Positions 8,933 to 17,933 are shown, numbered from the stretch's first letter. The stretch is DNA of 64,000 bases from Glutamicibacter halophytocola (GCF_001302565.1 NZ_CP012750.1:868001-932000); one strand, 5' to 3'. Numbers and translations: made by a program. Notes: generated from the letters alone by a model not told the origin.

Positions 8933-10465
8933 TTGAGCACAGCTCTGCGCGCTAAGAAAGCGATGGGCCTGAAACAGTACGGCTCAATGCTTGTCGTTGC
9001 GATCCTCGCGCTGGCTATGCTCAGCGTGGTCACCCCGGCGCATGCTGACAACATGCGCGAGTCGGAGTACTGGCTGGATTCATTGGGAATTACCCAGGCG
9101 CACCAGAGCACCAAGGGCGAAGGCGTTAAAGTCGCGATCATTGATACCGGCATTGATACCTCGCACCCTGATCTGAAGGGCGCCGTTGTTGGCGGTGCGG
9201 ACATGTCGGGTGCCGGCGAAGCCGGCGGCAATAAGCCCATTGGCGTCATGAGCGAACACGGCACCTTGGTGGCTACCCTGCTGGCTGGACGCGGCAACAA
9301 CAAGGGCGAGATCAATCGGGTTAAATCCGAAAACGAACGGCTCAAGGCCGCGTGGGAAAAGGCCAAGTCTGAAGCCGAGGAAGAAAACGAAAAGCAGAAG
9401 GACGACGACAAGGACGTTGAAGTCCCCAAGGAACCTGAATACGAGGATGTCCCCAAGCTTTCCGCTGGCAGCGACGGAGTGCTCGGCGTAGCACCGGCCG
9501 CGCAGCTGCTGTCGGTCTCGCTGTGGATGGGCGAAGGCAATCCAGCCAACATCCCAGTGGAAGAACAGATTCCCCGCGCCGTGAAGTGGGCCGTGGATTC
9601 CGGTGCCAAGGTGATCAACATGTCCCTGGGCTCCACCAGCCCTGCATGGCCCGAAAGCTGGGACGATGCATTCAAGTACGCGGAAAATCATGATGTCGTA
9701 ATCGTGGCTGCCGCTGGCAACCGTTCCGGTGGCATGAGCCAGGTCGGTGCCCCGGCCACCATCCCGGGCGTGCTCACCGTGGCAGGTGTTGACGAAAGCG
9801 GCAAGGCCTCGCAGGACTCGTCCACCGAGGGCATTTCCATCGGCGTTGCCGCGCCAGCCGAACAGCTCGTTGGCGGGCTGCCGGATAACGGCTACGCGCG
9901 CTGGTCCGGTACTTCCGGAGCCGCGCCATTGGTTGCAGGCGTGGCTGCACTGATTCGATCCAAGTACCCGGATATGAAGGCTCCCGATGTCATCAACCGG
10001 ATCCTGAAGACTGCGCGCGACACCGGTGCTGCCGGAGTTGACAACCTCTATGGCTACGGAATCATCAATGCCAATGCCGCAGTGAACAACAACGTGCCAT
10101 CGGTCTCCGAAAACCCATTGGGAACCATTGAAGAATGGATTCGAGTGCATCGCCGGAACAATGTGAAATCCACCGAGGCCCCGGCTCCGGGTGTCTCGAT
10201 GGAAAAATCGGACCTCAAGCAGGTCGCAGCTCCAGAACCCATCCAGCCTGATCAGTCGACTCCGGCACTGCAGCCGCTGCTGGTCATCGGGGCAGGGGTG
10301 CTATTGCTTTTGGTCATTGCTGCTGGAAGCGCCCAGACCCTGATGCGCCGCCGGCGTGAGCGGCTGACGCAGAGCGTGGCGTCGGCATCGTTGAGTTCGC
10401 TGAAGGTCGGCAAGGCCGCGGGCAAACATGATCTCTTCGATGACATTCCCGAAGAAGACAGATAA
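8933..10465 (+). CDS. Membrane-anchored S8 subtilase, mycosin-like
   Basis: Secreted serine protease. I chose TTG 8933 because AGGAGA stands 6 bases upstream and the next 35 residues form a signal peptide ending near THAHA-like PAHAD. Catalytic residues are D71 (AIIDTGIDTSHPDL), H109 (SEHGTLVATLLAG) and S328 (WSGTSGAAPLVAGVAAL). A helix at about 450-466 followed by RRRRER is a C-terminal membrane anchor, the layout of type VII mycosins. A strongly charged Lys/Glu/Asp insert of about 50 residues (127-179) sits in a surface loop right after the His motif. No type VII secretion genes are nearby. The open frame extends upstream into ppx but lacks a better start. Confidence 0.88.
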   Translation: MSTALRAKKAMGLKQYGSMLVVAILALAMLSVVTPAHADNMRESEYWLDSLGITQAHQSTKGEGVKVAIIDTGIDTSHPDLKGAVVGGADMSGAGEAGGNKPIGVMSEHGTLVATLLAGRGNNKGEINRVKSENERLKAAWEKAKSEAEEENEKQKDDDKDVEVPKEPEYEDVPKLSAGSDGVLGVAPAAQLLSVSLWMGEGNPANIPVEEQIPRAVKWAVDSGAKVINMSLGSTSPAWPESWDDAFKYAENHDVVIVAAAGNRSGGMSQVGAPATIPGVLTVAGVDESGKASQDSSTEGISIGVAAPAEQLVGGLPDNGYARWSGTSGAAPLVAGVAALIRSKYPDMKAPDVINRILKTARDTGAAGVDNLYGYGIINANAAVNNNVPSVSENPLGTIEEWIRVHRRNNVKSTEAPAPGVSMEKSDLKQVAAPEPIQPDQSTPALQPLLVIGAGVLLLLVIAAGSAQTLMRRRRERLTQSVASASLSSLKVGKAAGKHDLFDDIPEEDR

Positions 10466-10477
10466 TTCATCTCCAAG

Positions 10478-10515
10478 CTGGGGCGAAACCTACGGGTTTC
10501 GCCCCAGTTTTTGTT
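10478..10515 (+). terminator. Rho-independent terminator after the subtilase gene
   Basis: Perfect 13-base stem CTGGGGCGAAACC (10478-10490) with GGTTTCGCCCCAG (10495-10507), 4-base loop, then TTTTTGTT. Confidence 0.93.
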
Positions 10516-10620
10516 GTGCCCGCCAACCGCGAAGCAATGCGGTCATAGCCCGTATTCACACCCGAAAACCGGCCGGTTAGCTCCACGTGACACATCTGAC
10601 GTAAATAGTTAGTGAATGTT

Positions 10621-10649
10621 TTCACTAACTCGGAAAATCCGCGTAGAAT
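10621..10649 (+). promoter_or_regulatory. Probable leaderless promoter of ndh
   Basis: TTCACT (10621-10626), a 17-base spacer and TAGAAT (10644-10649) lie 7 bases before the chosen ATG; this is the clearest -35/-10 pair among the leaderless candidates here. Confidence 0.65.
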
Positions 10650-10656
10650 CAAGAGT

Positions 10657-12024
10657 ATGTCGATCATTGAATCCTCCCAGAAGCGTCCGCGCATTCTTAT
10701 CGTTGGCGGTGGCTATGTTGGCCTGTACGTCGCGATGAAGTTGCAGAAGAAAGTCAAGGCACACGGCGGCATCGTCACCGTTGTCGACCCGAACCCATAC
10801 ATGACTTACCAGCCATTCCTGCCAGAAGTTGCAGGTGGCCAGATTGAACCACGCCACGTAGTGGTTTCCCACCGCCAGCACCTGAAGCACTCCGAACTGG
10901 TTAACGGCCGCGTGCTGAGCATCGACCACGCCAACAAGAAGGCTGTCGTCGCTCCGGAGAACGGCGAGCAGTTCGAGCTGGAATACACCGACATTGTCAT
11001 GTCGGCTGGTGCGATCACCCGTACCTTCCCAATCACCGGCCTGGCTGAAACCGGCATTGGCCTGAAGACCATCGAAGAGGCTGTCGCCCTGCGCAACAAG
11101 GTTGCCGAGCGCATCGAGTCCGCTTCGAATATGACCGATCCAGTAGCTCGCAAGCGCGCACTGACCTTCGTGGTTGTCGGTGGCGGCTTCGCCGGCATCG
11201 AAACCATTGCCGAGCTTGAAGACATGGCTCGCCACCTGATCAAGCTCAACGACCGCATCGATGAGAAGGAAGCCCGCTTCGTTCTTGTTGAAGCCATGGG
11301 CCGCATCATGCCAGAAGTTACCGAGCAGCAGGCCGAGTGGGTCGTTGACCACCTGCGCAGCCGCGGCGTAGAGGTTCTGCTGAACACCTCGCTCAATAGC
11401 GCAGTGGATGGCAACCTCGAGCTGATCAACATGGCTGACAAGTCCTCAGCGGGCGAATTCGGCGCAGACACCTTGATCTGGTGTGCCGGTGTTATGGCTA
11501 ACCCAATGGTCCGCTCCACCGATTTCCCAATCGAGCAGCGCGGCCGTATCGAAACCCGCACCGACCTGCGCATCAAGGACGCCAACGGCGAACCTCTGGA
11601 AGGCGCTTGGGCTGCCGGCGATATCTCGGCCGTCAAGGACGTTACCGGTGGCTTGCCAGACGGTACCTGCGTTCCAAACGCCCAGCACGCTGTGCGCCAG
11701 GCAAAGCTGTTGGCAAAGAACCTTTACGCTGCCCGCTACGGTGTTGGCACGATCAAGGAATACAAGCACGCAAACCTCGGTGCAGTTGCCGGCTTCGGCC
11801 GCAACAAGGGTGTAGCCAAGGTTGTTGGCATCAAGCTCAAGGGCTGGCCAGCATGGATGGCACACCGCGGTTACCACGGTATGGCCATGCCAACCTTCGA
11901 GCGCAAGTTCCGCGTTGTCGGCGACTGGCTGGTTGCGCTGTTCTTCAAGCGCGATGCACTGCAGCTGAACAACCTCGAAGCACCACGCACTGCTTTCGAA
12001 GAGTCGGCAAAGCCAAAGAAGTAG
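10657..12024 (+). CDS. ndh: Type II NADH dehydrogenase (NDH-2)
   Basis: Single-subunit, non-proton-pumping FAD enzyme that passes electrons from NADH to menaquinone at the inner face of the membrane. There are two Rossmann motifs: ILIVGGGYVGLYVAMKL near residues 12-28 for FAD and VVVGGGFAGIETIAEL near 170-185 for NADH. The quinone-side segment near the C terminus (GWPAWMAHRGYHGMAMPTFE, followed by FFKRDALQ) is the amphipathic membrane-binding part. 455 residues from ATG 10657; an ATG at 10612 exists but the promoter lies between the two. Highly biased codons suggest strong expression. Confidence 0.95.
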   Translation: MSIIESSQKRPRILIVGGGYVGLYVAMKLQKKVKAHGGIVTVVDPNPYMTYQPFLPEVAGGQIEPRHVVVSHRQHLKHSELVNGRVLSIDHANKKAVVAPENGEQFELEYTDIVMSAGAITRTFPITGLAETGIGLKTIEEAVALRNKVAERIESASNMTDPVARKRALTFVVVGGGFAGIETIAELEDMARHLIKLNDRIDEKEARFVLVEAMGRIMPEVTEQQAEWVVDHLRSRGVEVLLNTSLNSAVDGNLELINMADKSSAGEFGADTLIWCAGVMANPMVRSTDFPIEQRGRIETRTDLRIKDANGEPLEGAWAAGDISAVKDVTGGLPDGTCVPNAQHAVRQAKLLAKNLYAARYGVGTIKEYKHANLGAVAGFGRNKGVAKVVGIKLKGWPAWMAHRGYHGMAMPTFERKFRVVGDWLVALFFKRDALQLNNLEAPRTAFEESAKPKK

Positions 12025-12053
12025 GCGCAAGGCTTAGGTGATCGACTAAGTAG

Positions 12054-12080
12054 CGAGGGGCTGAGCTAATCAGCCCCTCG
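12054..12080 (+). terminator. U-less hairpin after ndh
   Basis: Perfect 11-base stem CGAGGGGCTGA (12054-12064) / TCAGCCCCTCG (12070-12080) with a 5-base loop, followed by CACACTTG rather than a T run. Likely a terminator of the U-tract-poor type reported in actinobacteria. Confidence 0.7.
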
Positions 12081-12141
12081 CACACTTGCGTAGAGCGGAT
12101 TTTTTATTTGCTTTCACGATCACGTAAGATTTGAGAGTCTT

Positions 12142-12226
12142 GCCCCCATGGTGGAATTGGCATACACGGCTGACTTAAAATCAGCTGCCGCAAGGCTTGT
12201 GGGTTCGAGTCCCACTGGGGGTACCA
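12142..12226 (+). tRNA. tRNA-Leu (anticodon UAA)
   Basis: An 85-base type II tRNA with encoded CCA. The acceptor GCCCCCA (12142-12148) pairs with TGGGGGT (12216-12222, terminal G-T pair). The anticodon stem is GCTGA/TCAGC with loop CTTAAAA, giving TAA at 12176-12178. The T arm is GTGGG-TTCGAGT-CCCAC, and a long variable arm sits between. It reads UUA, the rarest leucine codon in high-GC actinobacteria (the bldA species in Streptomyces). A TAAGAT at 12125-12130 is a plausible -10. Confidence 0.95.
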
Positions 12227-12233
12227 ATATTCA

Positions 12234-12278
12234 GGCTCCTGCTGTCCCGATTGCCGGGGAGCAGGGGCCTAGCTTTTT
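12234..12278 (+). terminator. Terminator after tRNA-Leu
   Basis: GGCTCCTGCT (12234-12243) pairs with AGCAGGGGCC (12260-12269, one G-T pair) and is followed closely by AGCTTTTT. Confidence 0.72.
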
Positions 12279-12494
12279 GCGGGCGGCGCCGCGTCGCGGG
12301 GCCAAAGACAGCCATTGCCACCCCATGCTTGGTAAGACTTTCAAGAATATCGCTCAGAGAGTAGTATTTCCCCGGAAAATCGGCCAATATCATCCTTCCG
12401 ACTGAGTGAATTCACAGGCATGCTCAATAGGATTGACAGCAACGAACTCTCGCGAGCCGCGAGCTGCACAATCGCAACCTATGGGGGAATGACG

Positions 12495-13301
12495 TTGAGC
12501 AACCCGATTTTTGGTTCCAACAGCCAATCAGAGGCTTGGGGGACCAAGCCTGGAAGTCCTGTTGGATTCCGTGACAACGCCAATATGAGCTCTGACCAAT
12601 TGCAGCACATGTACCAGCAGCCTGCTGCTACCGGTGCCGACATGGGTCGCATGACCATTGGCGACACGATCAACAAGACCGTGTTCTGCCTCGCCCTCGT
12701 TGTCATCGGTGCAGCAGTTGGTTGGATCATGCCAGCACTGATGCTCCCAGGCGCGTTGGTCGGTTTTGTCCTCGGCTTGGTCAACGTCTTCAAGAAGCGC
12801 CCATCGCCAGCCCTGATTCTGCTGTACTCCGCAGCGCAGGGCCTCTTCCTCGGAGGGCTGTCCGGTTTCCTGGAATCGCGCCCAGGAATGCAGGGCATCG
12901 CCATCCAGGCCGTACTGGCAACCTTCTGCGTGGCCGGTGTAACCCTGGCCCTGTACCGCTCGGGCAAGTACCGGATGACTCCGAAGCTGAACAAGATCTT
13001 CATGGTCGGCATGATCGGCCTGGTCGTCTTCTCGCTTCTGAACATGGTCCTGATGATGACAGGCGTCATCGACGGAATGTTCGGCATGCGCGGCGGCGTA
13101 CTTGGCCTGGTAATCGGTGTTGTGGCGGTCTTGCTGGCCACCTACGCATTGGTCTCCGACTTCACCATGATCGAGGAACTCTCCAACCAGGGTGCTCCAG
13201 CAATCATGGCGTGGCGCGGTGCCTTCGGCCTGACCATGACCTTGATCTGGCTGTACACCGAGATCCTGCGCATTCTGGCCATCCTGCGTGGCGACGACTA
13301 G
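12495..13301 (+). CDS. Bax inhibitor-1/YccA family membrane protein
   Basis: Polytopic membrane protein, about seven hydrophobic helices after a roughly 60-residue soluble N terminus. Bacterial members of this family are calcium-leak or stress-related proteins and their role in actinobacteria is not defined. The N terminus SNPIFGSNSQ matches the usual NPIF start of actinobacterial members. That favours TTG 12495, which has GGGGGA six bases upstream; ATG 12489 (adding MT) is the other choice, and the frame is open back to 12420. The C-terminal helices contain the acidic and aromatic residues EEL and IWLYTEILRI typical of the family. Monocistronic, ending at a perfect terminator. Confidence 0.82.
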   Translation: MSNPIFGSNSQSEAWGTKPGSPVGFRDNANMSSDQLQHMYQQPAATGADMGRMTIGDTINKTVFCLALVVIGAAVGWIMPALMLPGALVGFVLGLVNVFKKRPSPALILLYSAAQGLFLGGLSGFLESRPGMQGIAIQAVLATFCVAGVTLALYRSGKYRMTPKLNKIFMVGMIGLVVFSLLNMVLMMTGVIDGMFGMRGGVLGLVIGVVAVLLATYALVSDFTMIEELSNQGAPAIMAWRGAFGLTMTLIWLYTEILRILAILRGDD

Positions 13302-13318
13302 TAACTGAAAACTGACAA

Positions 13319-13350
13319 GGACCAGCACCTTCGGGTGCTGGTCCTTTTTA
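13319..13350 (+). terminator. Rho-independent terminator after the Bax-inhibitor family gene
   Basis: Perfect stem GGACCAGCACC (13319-13329) / GGTGCTGGTCC (13334-13344) with a TTCG tetraloop and a TTTTT tract. Confidence 0.95.
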
Positions 13351-13645
13351 GTGCCTCCAGATGGATTCAGGCCAGTAGCAGCGACCCGCGGAGATCACCC
13401 TATGGTCAACAAACGCACATGGAAAATAGGACGGGGACTGCGACGGCGCCGTAATAATTCCGCATGCCATGATGATGCGAATCCGCTGATATTCAGGCAA
13501 TGGGCTGGCATTGCGCCGACGTGTGATCTCCCGGATGGTGACTCATGGACTGAAGAACGCCTGAATTTCTGCATGTTTGGCCCCAAAGAGCACCCAGAGT
13601 CATTATGATGCTCCACATCACACGCAGTTCGACGAGGGAGAGATT
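13351..13645 (+). promoter_or_regulatory. Upstream region of the amino-acid permease gene
   Basis: About 295 bases with no convincing gene. An 85-codon frame (13351-13608) has no family likeness and ends just before the permease leader. A TATGAT at 13604-13609 is a reasonable -10 that would give a leader of about 30 bases carrying GAGGGAG (13634-13640). No clear operator or terminator-like structure is visible in the rest. Confidence 0.4.
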
Positions 13646-15085
13646 ATGAGCACCAGTCATGCACCAAACAGCTCACCTGGCCTGGTTAAAACGCTAGGCA
13701 ATATTGACGCTTTGGCTCTCGGCTTTGGCGCGATGATCGGCTTCGGCTGGGTCGTCCTGACCGGCGGTTGGCTAGAAAATGCGGGCACCATGGGAGCGGT
13801 TGTTGCCATGATTGTCGGTGGCGGCATCATGGGTGTTGTCGGGCTAGCCTACGCAGAGCTCACCGCGGCGATGCCCAAGGCCGGTGGCGAGCACAACTTC
13901 ATTCTTCGTGCATTGGGGCCCCGGCCATCATTCCTTGGATCATGGGCTATCACCGGCGGCTACGTCACTATTGTGGCCTTCGAAGCCGTGGCATTTCCCC
14001 GCACCGTGGAGTACATCTTGCCAGGGATGTCCCAAATCCCGTTGTGGACGGTCGCCGGATTCGAAGTTAATCTCACCTGGGCGCTGGTTGGCGTGCTCGC
14101 TGCCATCGTGATTACGTGGATCAATATCCGAGGCGTCAAGCACGCTGGCGCATTGCAAACCTTTGTGGTGATCTTCCTGTTGGCCATCGGCGCATTGCTG
14201 ATCGCTGGATCCTTTGTCGGAGGCGAAGCGCAGAATATGCAGCCGCTATTCAGCAACGGGATGAGCGGGTTCTTCGCCGTATTGGTGGCAGTCCCGTTCC
14301 TGTTCATCGGCTTCGACGTCATTCCCCAGTCGGCGGAAGAAGTGAATATCCCTGCCAAGCAAATTGGCAAGCTCGTGGTCTTCTCTGTCGTACTTGCCAC
14401 CATCTGGTACGTCATGGTCGTGCTGACCACCTCCTCGGCCATGCCCGCTGATCAATTGTCCGGTGTCGATATCGCCACGGCAGACGCATTTGGTGCCCTT
14501 TTCGGTTCAGACTTCATGGCCAAAGTGCTCATCGCCGGTGGCGTCGCAGGCATCCTGACCTCGTGGAATTCACTGCTTCTCGGAGCCTCGCGTCTGGTGT
14601 ATTCATTGGCGCGAAGCGGCATGCTGCCAGAATGGTTCGGCCAGCTGCATCCGAAGTATCGCACCCCGGCCAATGCACTGATTTTTATCGGCGGCATTTC
14701 AATGCTCGCACCATTCTTCGGCGCTGAGATGCTCGGATGGCTGGTGGATTCCGGTGCCCCGAGCATTATCGTGGCCTACCTGCTGGTGTCGGTAACCTTC
14801 CTGGTTTTGCGGCGGAAGGAACCGCAGATGGACCGGCCGCTGAAGGTGGGCGGCAATGGCCCGGGAGGGTTGGTCATTGGCTGGGCATCGGTCATCCTCA
14901 CGGCAGCACTGTTTAGCCTCTATATGCCCGGAATGCCCGCTTCGCTGAGCTGGGAACCATGGGTTATTTTTGCCGTGTGGTGGGTACTTGGCGCAGTGTT
15001 CTTCTTCAAGGTACCCGGCGGCATCGCCCCGGGCATCGATGCCGAAGAGCAGGTGCTCATGGCCGTGCGAGCACGGCGGAAATAG
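13646..15085 (+). CDS. APC superfamily amino-acid permease
   Basis: Secondary transporter with about 12 hydrophobic helices in 479 residues. The N-terminal consensus of the APC superfamily is present (LGFGAMIGFGWVVLTGGWLENAG region, then AELTAAMPKAGGEHNF), as are LFIGFDVIPQSAEEVNIPAKQIG in helix 6-7 and SWNSLLLGASRLVYSLARSG further on. Substrate is not determinable; members take up amino acids, polyamines or related solutes. ATG 13646 has GAGGGAG five bases upstream. The gene stands alone between terminators. Confidence 0.87.
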   Translation: MSTSHAPNSSPGLVKTLGNIDALALGFGAMIGFGWVVLTGGWLENAGTMGAVVAMIVGGGIMGVVGLAYAELTAAMPKAGGEHNFILRALGPRPSFLGSWAITGGYVTIVAFEAVAFPRTVEYILPGMSQIPLWTVAGFEVNLTWALVGVLAAIVITWINIRGVKHAGALQTFVVIFLLAIGALLIAGSFVGGEAQNMQPLFSNGMSGFFAVLVAVPFLFIGFDVIPQSAEEVNIPAKQIGKLVVFSVVLATIWYVMVVLTTSSAMPADQLSGVDIATADAFGALFGSDFMAKVLIAGGVAGILTSWNSLLLGASRLVYSLARSGMLPEWFGQLHPKYRTPANALIFIGGISMLAPFFGAEMLGWLVDSGAPSIIVAYLLVSVTFLVLRRKEPQMDRPLKVGGNGPGGLVIGWASVILTAALFSLYMPGMPASLSWEPWVIFAVWWVLGAVFFFKVPGGIAPGIDAEEQVLMAVRARRK

Positions 15086-15177
15086 CAAACCCGCGCCGGC
15101 GGAACAACCGACAGGACTGGGATGAACAATCTGGCCATTTCTGTGGTTGTCGATAAACATATTGAACTAGAAATCTA

Positions 15178-15215
15178 GGAGCAGTGCCCAAATCGGGCAC
15201 TGCTCCTTGTTTTTT
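15178..15215 (+). terminator. Rho-independent terminator after the permease gene
   Basis: Perfect 12-base stem GGAGCAGTGCCC (15178-15189) / GGGCACTGCTCC (15195-15206), then TTGTTTTTT. Confidence 0.95.
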
Positions 15216-15259
15216 GTCACATTTCCGACATGGATCAAGTGGCAAGGATTCAAACGCGG

Positions 15260-15265
15260 TAGCGT
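15260..15265 (+). promoter_or_regulatory. -10 element of a probable leaderless promoter
   Basis: TAGCGT lies 6 bases before ATG 15272 of the AI-2E family gene; no ribosome site is present. Confidence 0.55.
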
Positions 15266-15271
15266 AGTTGC

Positions 15272-16579
15272 ATGAAGAGTAGCCGGTTGGAACGTTTGCG
15301 ACGTATTCGCGTCTCCCTTCCGGGCAAGTCCGCAGAGAAACCCGCAGCGCCGCGCGCCGAAGTTGTCGACTTCAAAAGCGCCGAAGACATGCCCTATGCC
15401 GTGCGCCTCGCGGCCAGCTGGGCGTGGCGATTCCTGATCATCGTAGCCGCCCTGGGCGTGCTGGTTTGGGCCCTGTCCAAGGTGTCCCTCCTGGTGATTC
15501 CGGTACTTGTTGCAGCGCTGCTGTCCGGACTTCTTTCTCCCGTGGTCAATGCCTTGAATCGCAAGCTGGCAGTACCCCGCGGCCTTGCCGTGGGTATTAC
15601 GCTCATCGGCTTTTTGGTGTTGGTCATTGCCGGACTGTCGCTGGCTGGGCAACGCTTGTCAGCGGGGTTTACCGCCCTGTGGAGCCAAGCCCTCTTTGGC
15701 ATCGAGCAGGTCCAGGACTGGCTGTTCAACGGCCCGCTGAAGCTCACCAACGATGACCTGCAGGGCGTTTTGGATGATGCCCTGGCCCAGCTGCGCGGCA
15801 ACGCCACCAACATCCTGAGCGAAGCCATCAGCTGGACCTCGTTCATAGGCCAGTTCCTCACCGGAACTTTGCTGGCCCTCTTTGTCTTGATCTTCCTGCT
15901 GCTCGACGGGCGGAAAATTGGGCTGTTCCTGGTGAACCTCCTGCCGCGCCGGGCCCGCCCAGCCATGGACGGAGCGCTCACCCGTGGATGGGCCTCATTG
16001 GTCAGCTACGTTCGAGTGCAGATGCTTGTTGCCTTCATCGATGCCATTGGCATTGGATTTGGCGCCTTCTTCCTCGGTGTCCCGCTGGCCATGCCGTTGG
16101 GCGTTTTGGTATTCATCGGCTCCTTCATCCCTGTGGTGGGTGCATTGATTACCGGAGCCTTGGCCGTGCTGCTCGCCTTGGTCGCCAACGGCTGGGTCAA
16201 TGCGTTGATCATGCTGGCCGTTGTCCTCCTCGTCCAGCAGGCGGAATCCAATATTCTCCAGCCGCTGATCATGGGCAAGGCCGTCAGCCTGCACCCGTTA
16301 GCCGTCGTGCTGGCCGTCGCGGGCGGAACCATGCTCGCCGGAATCCCCGGTGCGCTATTTGCAGTGCCACTGCTGGCGGTGCTCAACGCGGTGGTCAAAT
16401 ACCTCTCCGGCAGGGCCTGGGAGAGCGACGAATTCGTGCTCAAGCAATACGGCATCCAGCTGCCCCCGGAACCACCAGCAAAAACCGTGGCGGCGCAAAC
16501 GCCGGCCAGCCCGGGCGCCCCTGAAACCCACACCTCGCCGGAGAACCGGCAACCTGAGACAACAGCAGATGAGGAATAA
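15272..16579 (+). CDS. AI-2E family transporter (PF01594-type permease)
   Basis: Polytopic membrane protein of the family that includes TqsA and sodium/proton antiporter-like members. Family names refer to autoinducer-2 export but substrates are mostly unproven. After a basic N terminus of about 45 residues come two paired helices, an amphipathic soluble stretch (about 115-190), and then a block of helices with the diagnostic IGSFIPVVGALITG and VLLVQQAESNILQPLIMGK. The Pro/Ala-rich C-terminal tail of about 40 residues is hydrophilic. Its stop is 3 bases from the ilvA start and GAGGA in its last codons is the ilvA ribosome site, so the two are co-transcribed. One TTA codon is near 16297. Confidence 0.86.
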   Translation: MKSSRLERLRRIRVSLPGKSAEKPAAPRAEVVDFKSAEDMPYAVRLAASWAWRFLIIVAALGVLVWALSKVSLLVIPVLVAALLSGLLSPVVNALNRKLAVPRGLAVGITLIGFLVLVIAGLSLAGQRLSAGFTALWSQALFGIEQVQDWLFNGPLKLTNDDLQGVLDDALAQLRGNATNILSEAISWTSFIGQFLTGTLLALFVLIFLLLDGRKIGLFLVNLLPRRARPAMDGALTRGWASLVSYVRVQMLVAFIDAIGIGFGAFFLGVPLAMPLGVLVFIGSFIPVVGALITGALAVLLALVANGWVNALIMLAVVLLVQQAESNILQPLIMGKAVSLHPLAVVLAVAGGTMLAGIPGALFAVPLLAVLNAVVKYLSGRAWESDEFVLKQYGIQLPPEPPAKTVAAQTPASPGAPETHTSPENRQPETTADEE

Positions 16580-16582
16580 CCC

Positions 16583-17854
16583 ATGACCACAGAAACTACG
16601 TTGCCGGTCACCCTGGCAGATATCGAGTCAGCTGCACAGGTCTTGAAACCCGTTATTGCGTTGACTCCAGTGGAGCACTCACGAGTGCTCTCCCAGCACA
16701 TTGGTGCCGAGGTCTTCCTGAAGTGCGAAAACATGCAGCGTGCCGGTTCCTTCAAGGTCCGCGGAGCCTATGTGCGCATGTCCAAGCTCAGCGCTGAAGA
16801 GAAGGCACGCGGCGTGGTCGCGGCCTCGGCGGGCAACCATGCCCAGGGCGTCGCACAAGCTTCCAGCCAGTTGGGGATCAAAGCGCGCATCTACATGCCG
16901 CGTGGCGTCGCACTTCCCAAGCTCACTGCAACCCGCGATCACGGTGCAGAGGTAGTGCTCTTCGGGGATACCGTTGACGAGGCCTTGGCCGAAGCCCAGC
17001 GCTACGCCGACGAAACCGGTGCTGTGTTCGTGCACCCCTTCGACCACCCGGACATCATTGCCGGACAGGGCACCATCGGCCTGGAACTCCTGGAGCAGCT
17101 TCCAGAAGTGGAGACCGTGCTGATGGGCGTGGGCGGCGGCGGGCTGCTTGCAGGCGTGGCCATAGCATTGAAAGAAAAGGCGCGCGAGCTGGGCCGCGAA
17201 ATCAAGGTCATTGGCGTGCAGGCTGAAAACGCCGCGGCCTACCCGCCATCCCTGGCTGCCGATGCCCTGGTGCCACTGGACACCGTGCACACCATCGCTG
17301 ACGGCATCGCTGTCGGCAAGCCGGGCCAGTTGCCATTCACCATCATCAAGGAGCTCGTTGACGACGTGGTGACCGTTTCCGAGGATGCCCTGGCCCGCGC
17401 GCTGGTGGTGCTCTTGGAACGCAACAAGCTGGTAGTTGAACCAGCCGGCGCCGTGGGCGTCGCCGCCCTCCTGGAAAACCGGCTCGAAGAGCACGGGATC
17501 AACCCGGCAACCACCGCGGTGATCCTTTCCGGCGGAAATATCGACCCGCTGCTGATGCTCAAGGTGATCCAGCGAGGCTTGTCGGCTGCTGGACGATTCT
17601 TGACCGTCCGCATGATGCTGCCAGACCGACCCGGCGCCCTGGCCCAGATCTCGCGGATCATCGCCGACTCCGATGCAAATGTCACCCGCTTGGACCACAC
17701 GCGCATCGGCGGTTCGCTATCGATGGGCGACGTGGCAATCACCATCGATCTGGAAACCAAGGGCCATGAGCATTCCAAAGCCGTGCTTAATAACCTCCGG
17801 GCCGAGGGCTTTGACCCGCAGATCACCAATAACGCTGGCGGATCCGTCGCCTGA
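16583..17854 (+). CDS. ilvA: Threonine ammonia-lyase with C-terminal ACT domain
   Basis: PLP enzyme converting threonine to 2-oxobutanoate and ammonia, the entry step to isoleucine or a catabolic route. The PLP lysine is K58 in GSFKVRGAY. The glycine-rich phosphate loop is GVGGGGLLAGVAIALKEKA, and the serine near the C-terminal end of the catalytic domain is in VILSGGNIDP. A single ACT domain occupies about residues 335-415 (LTVRMMLPDRPGALAQISRI). 423 residues with one ACT domain matches the shorter form common in actinobacteria and Firmicutes, rather than the two-ACT E. coli IlvA. Second gene of an operon with the AI-2E protein. Confidence 0.92.
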   Translation: MTTETTLPVTLADIESAAQVLKPVIALTPVEHSRVLSQHIGAEVFLKCENMQRAGSFKVRGAYVRMSKLSAEEKARGVVAASAGNHAQGVAQASSQLGIKARIYMPRGVALPKLTATRDHGAEVVLFGDTVDEALAEAQRYADETGAVFVHPFDHPDIIAGQGTIGLELLEQLPEVETVLMGVGGGGLLAGVAIALKEKARELGREIKVIGVQAENAAAYPPSLAADALVPLDTVHTIADGIAVGKPGQLPFTIIKELVDDVVTVSEDALARALVVLLERNKLVVEPAGAVGVAALLENRLEEHGINPATTAVILSGGNIDPLLMLKVIQRGLSAAGRFLTVRMMLPDRPGALAQISRIIADSDANVTRLDHTRIGGSLSMGDVAITIDLETKGHEHSKAVLNNLRAEGFDPQITNNAGGSVA

Positions 17855-17862
17855 TCTATAGC

Positions 17863-17917
17863 AAAAAAAGTCCTCGCCGGCTGCCAGCTCAAGGAGCTGG
17901 CAGCCGGCGAGGACTTT
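17863..17917. terminator. Bidirectional terminator between ilvA and greA
   Basis: A 21-base perfect stem (17870-17890 with 17894-17914) flanked by AAAAAAA on the left and TTTAAA on the right, so it works for both convergent genes. Confidence 0.95.
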
Positions 17918-17933
17918 AAAGCTTGAAGCAGTA

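Noticed and set aside
12148..12405. 85-codon frame through tRNA-Leu
   Set aside because: The bases fold as a full tRNA with CCA; the frame is incidental.
13351..13608. 85-codon frame between the Bax-inhibitor gene and the permease gene
   Set aside because: No family resemblance, no ribosome site, and the bases look like a permease promoter region.
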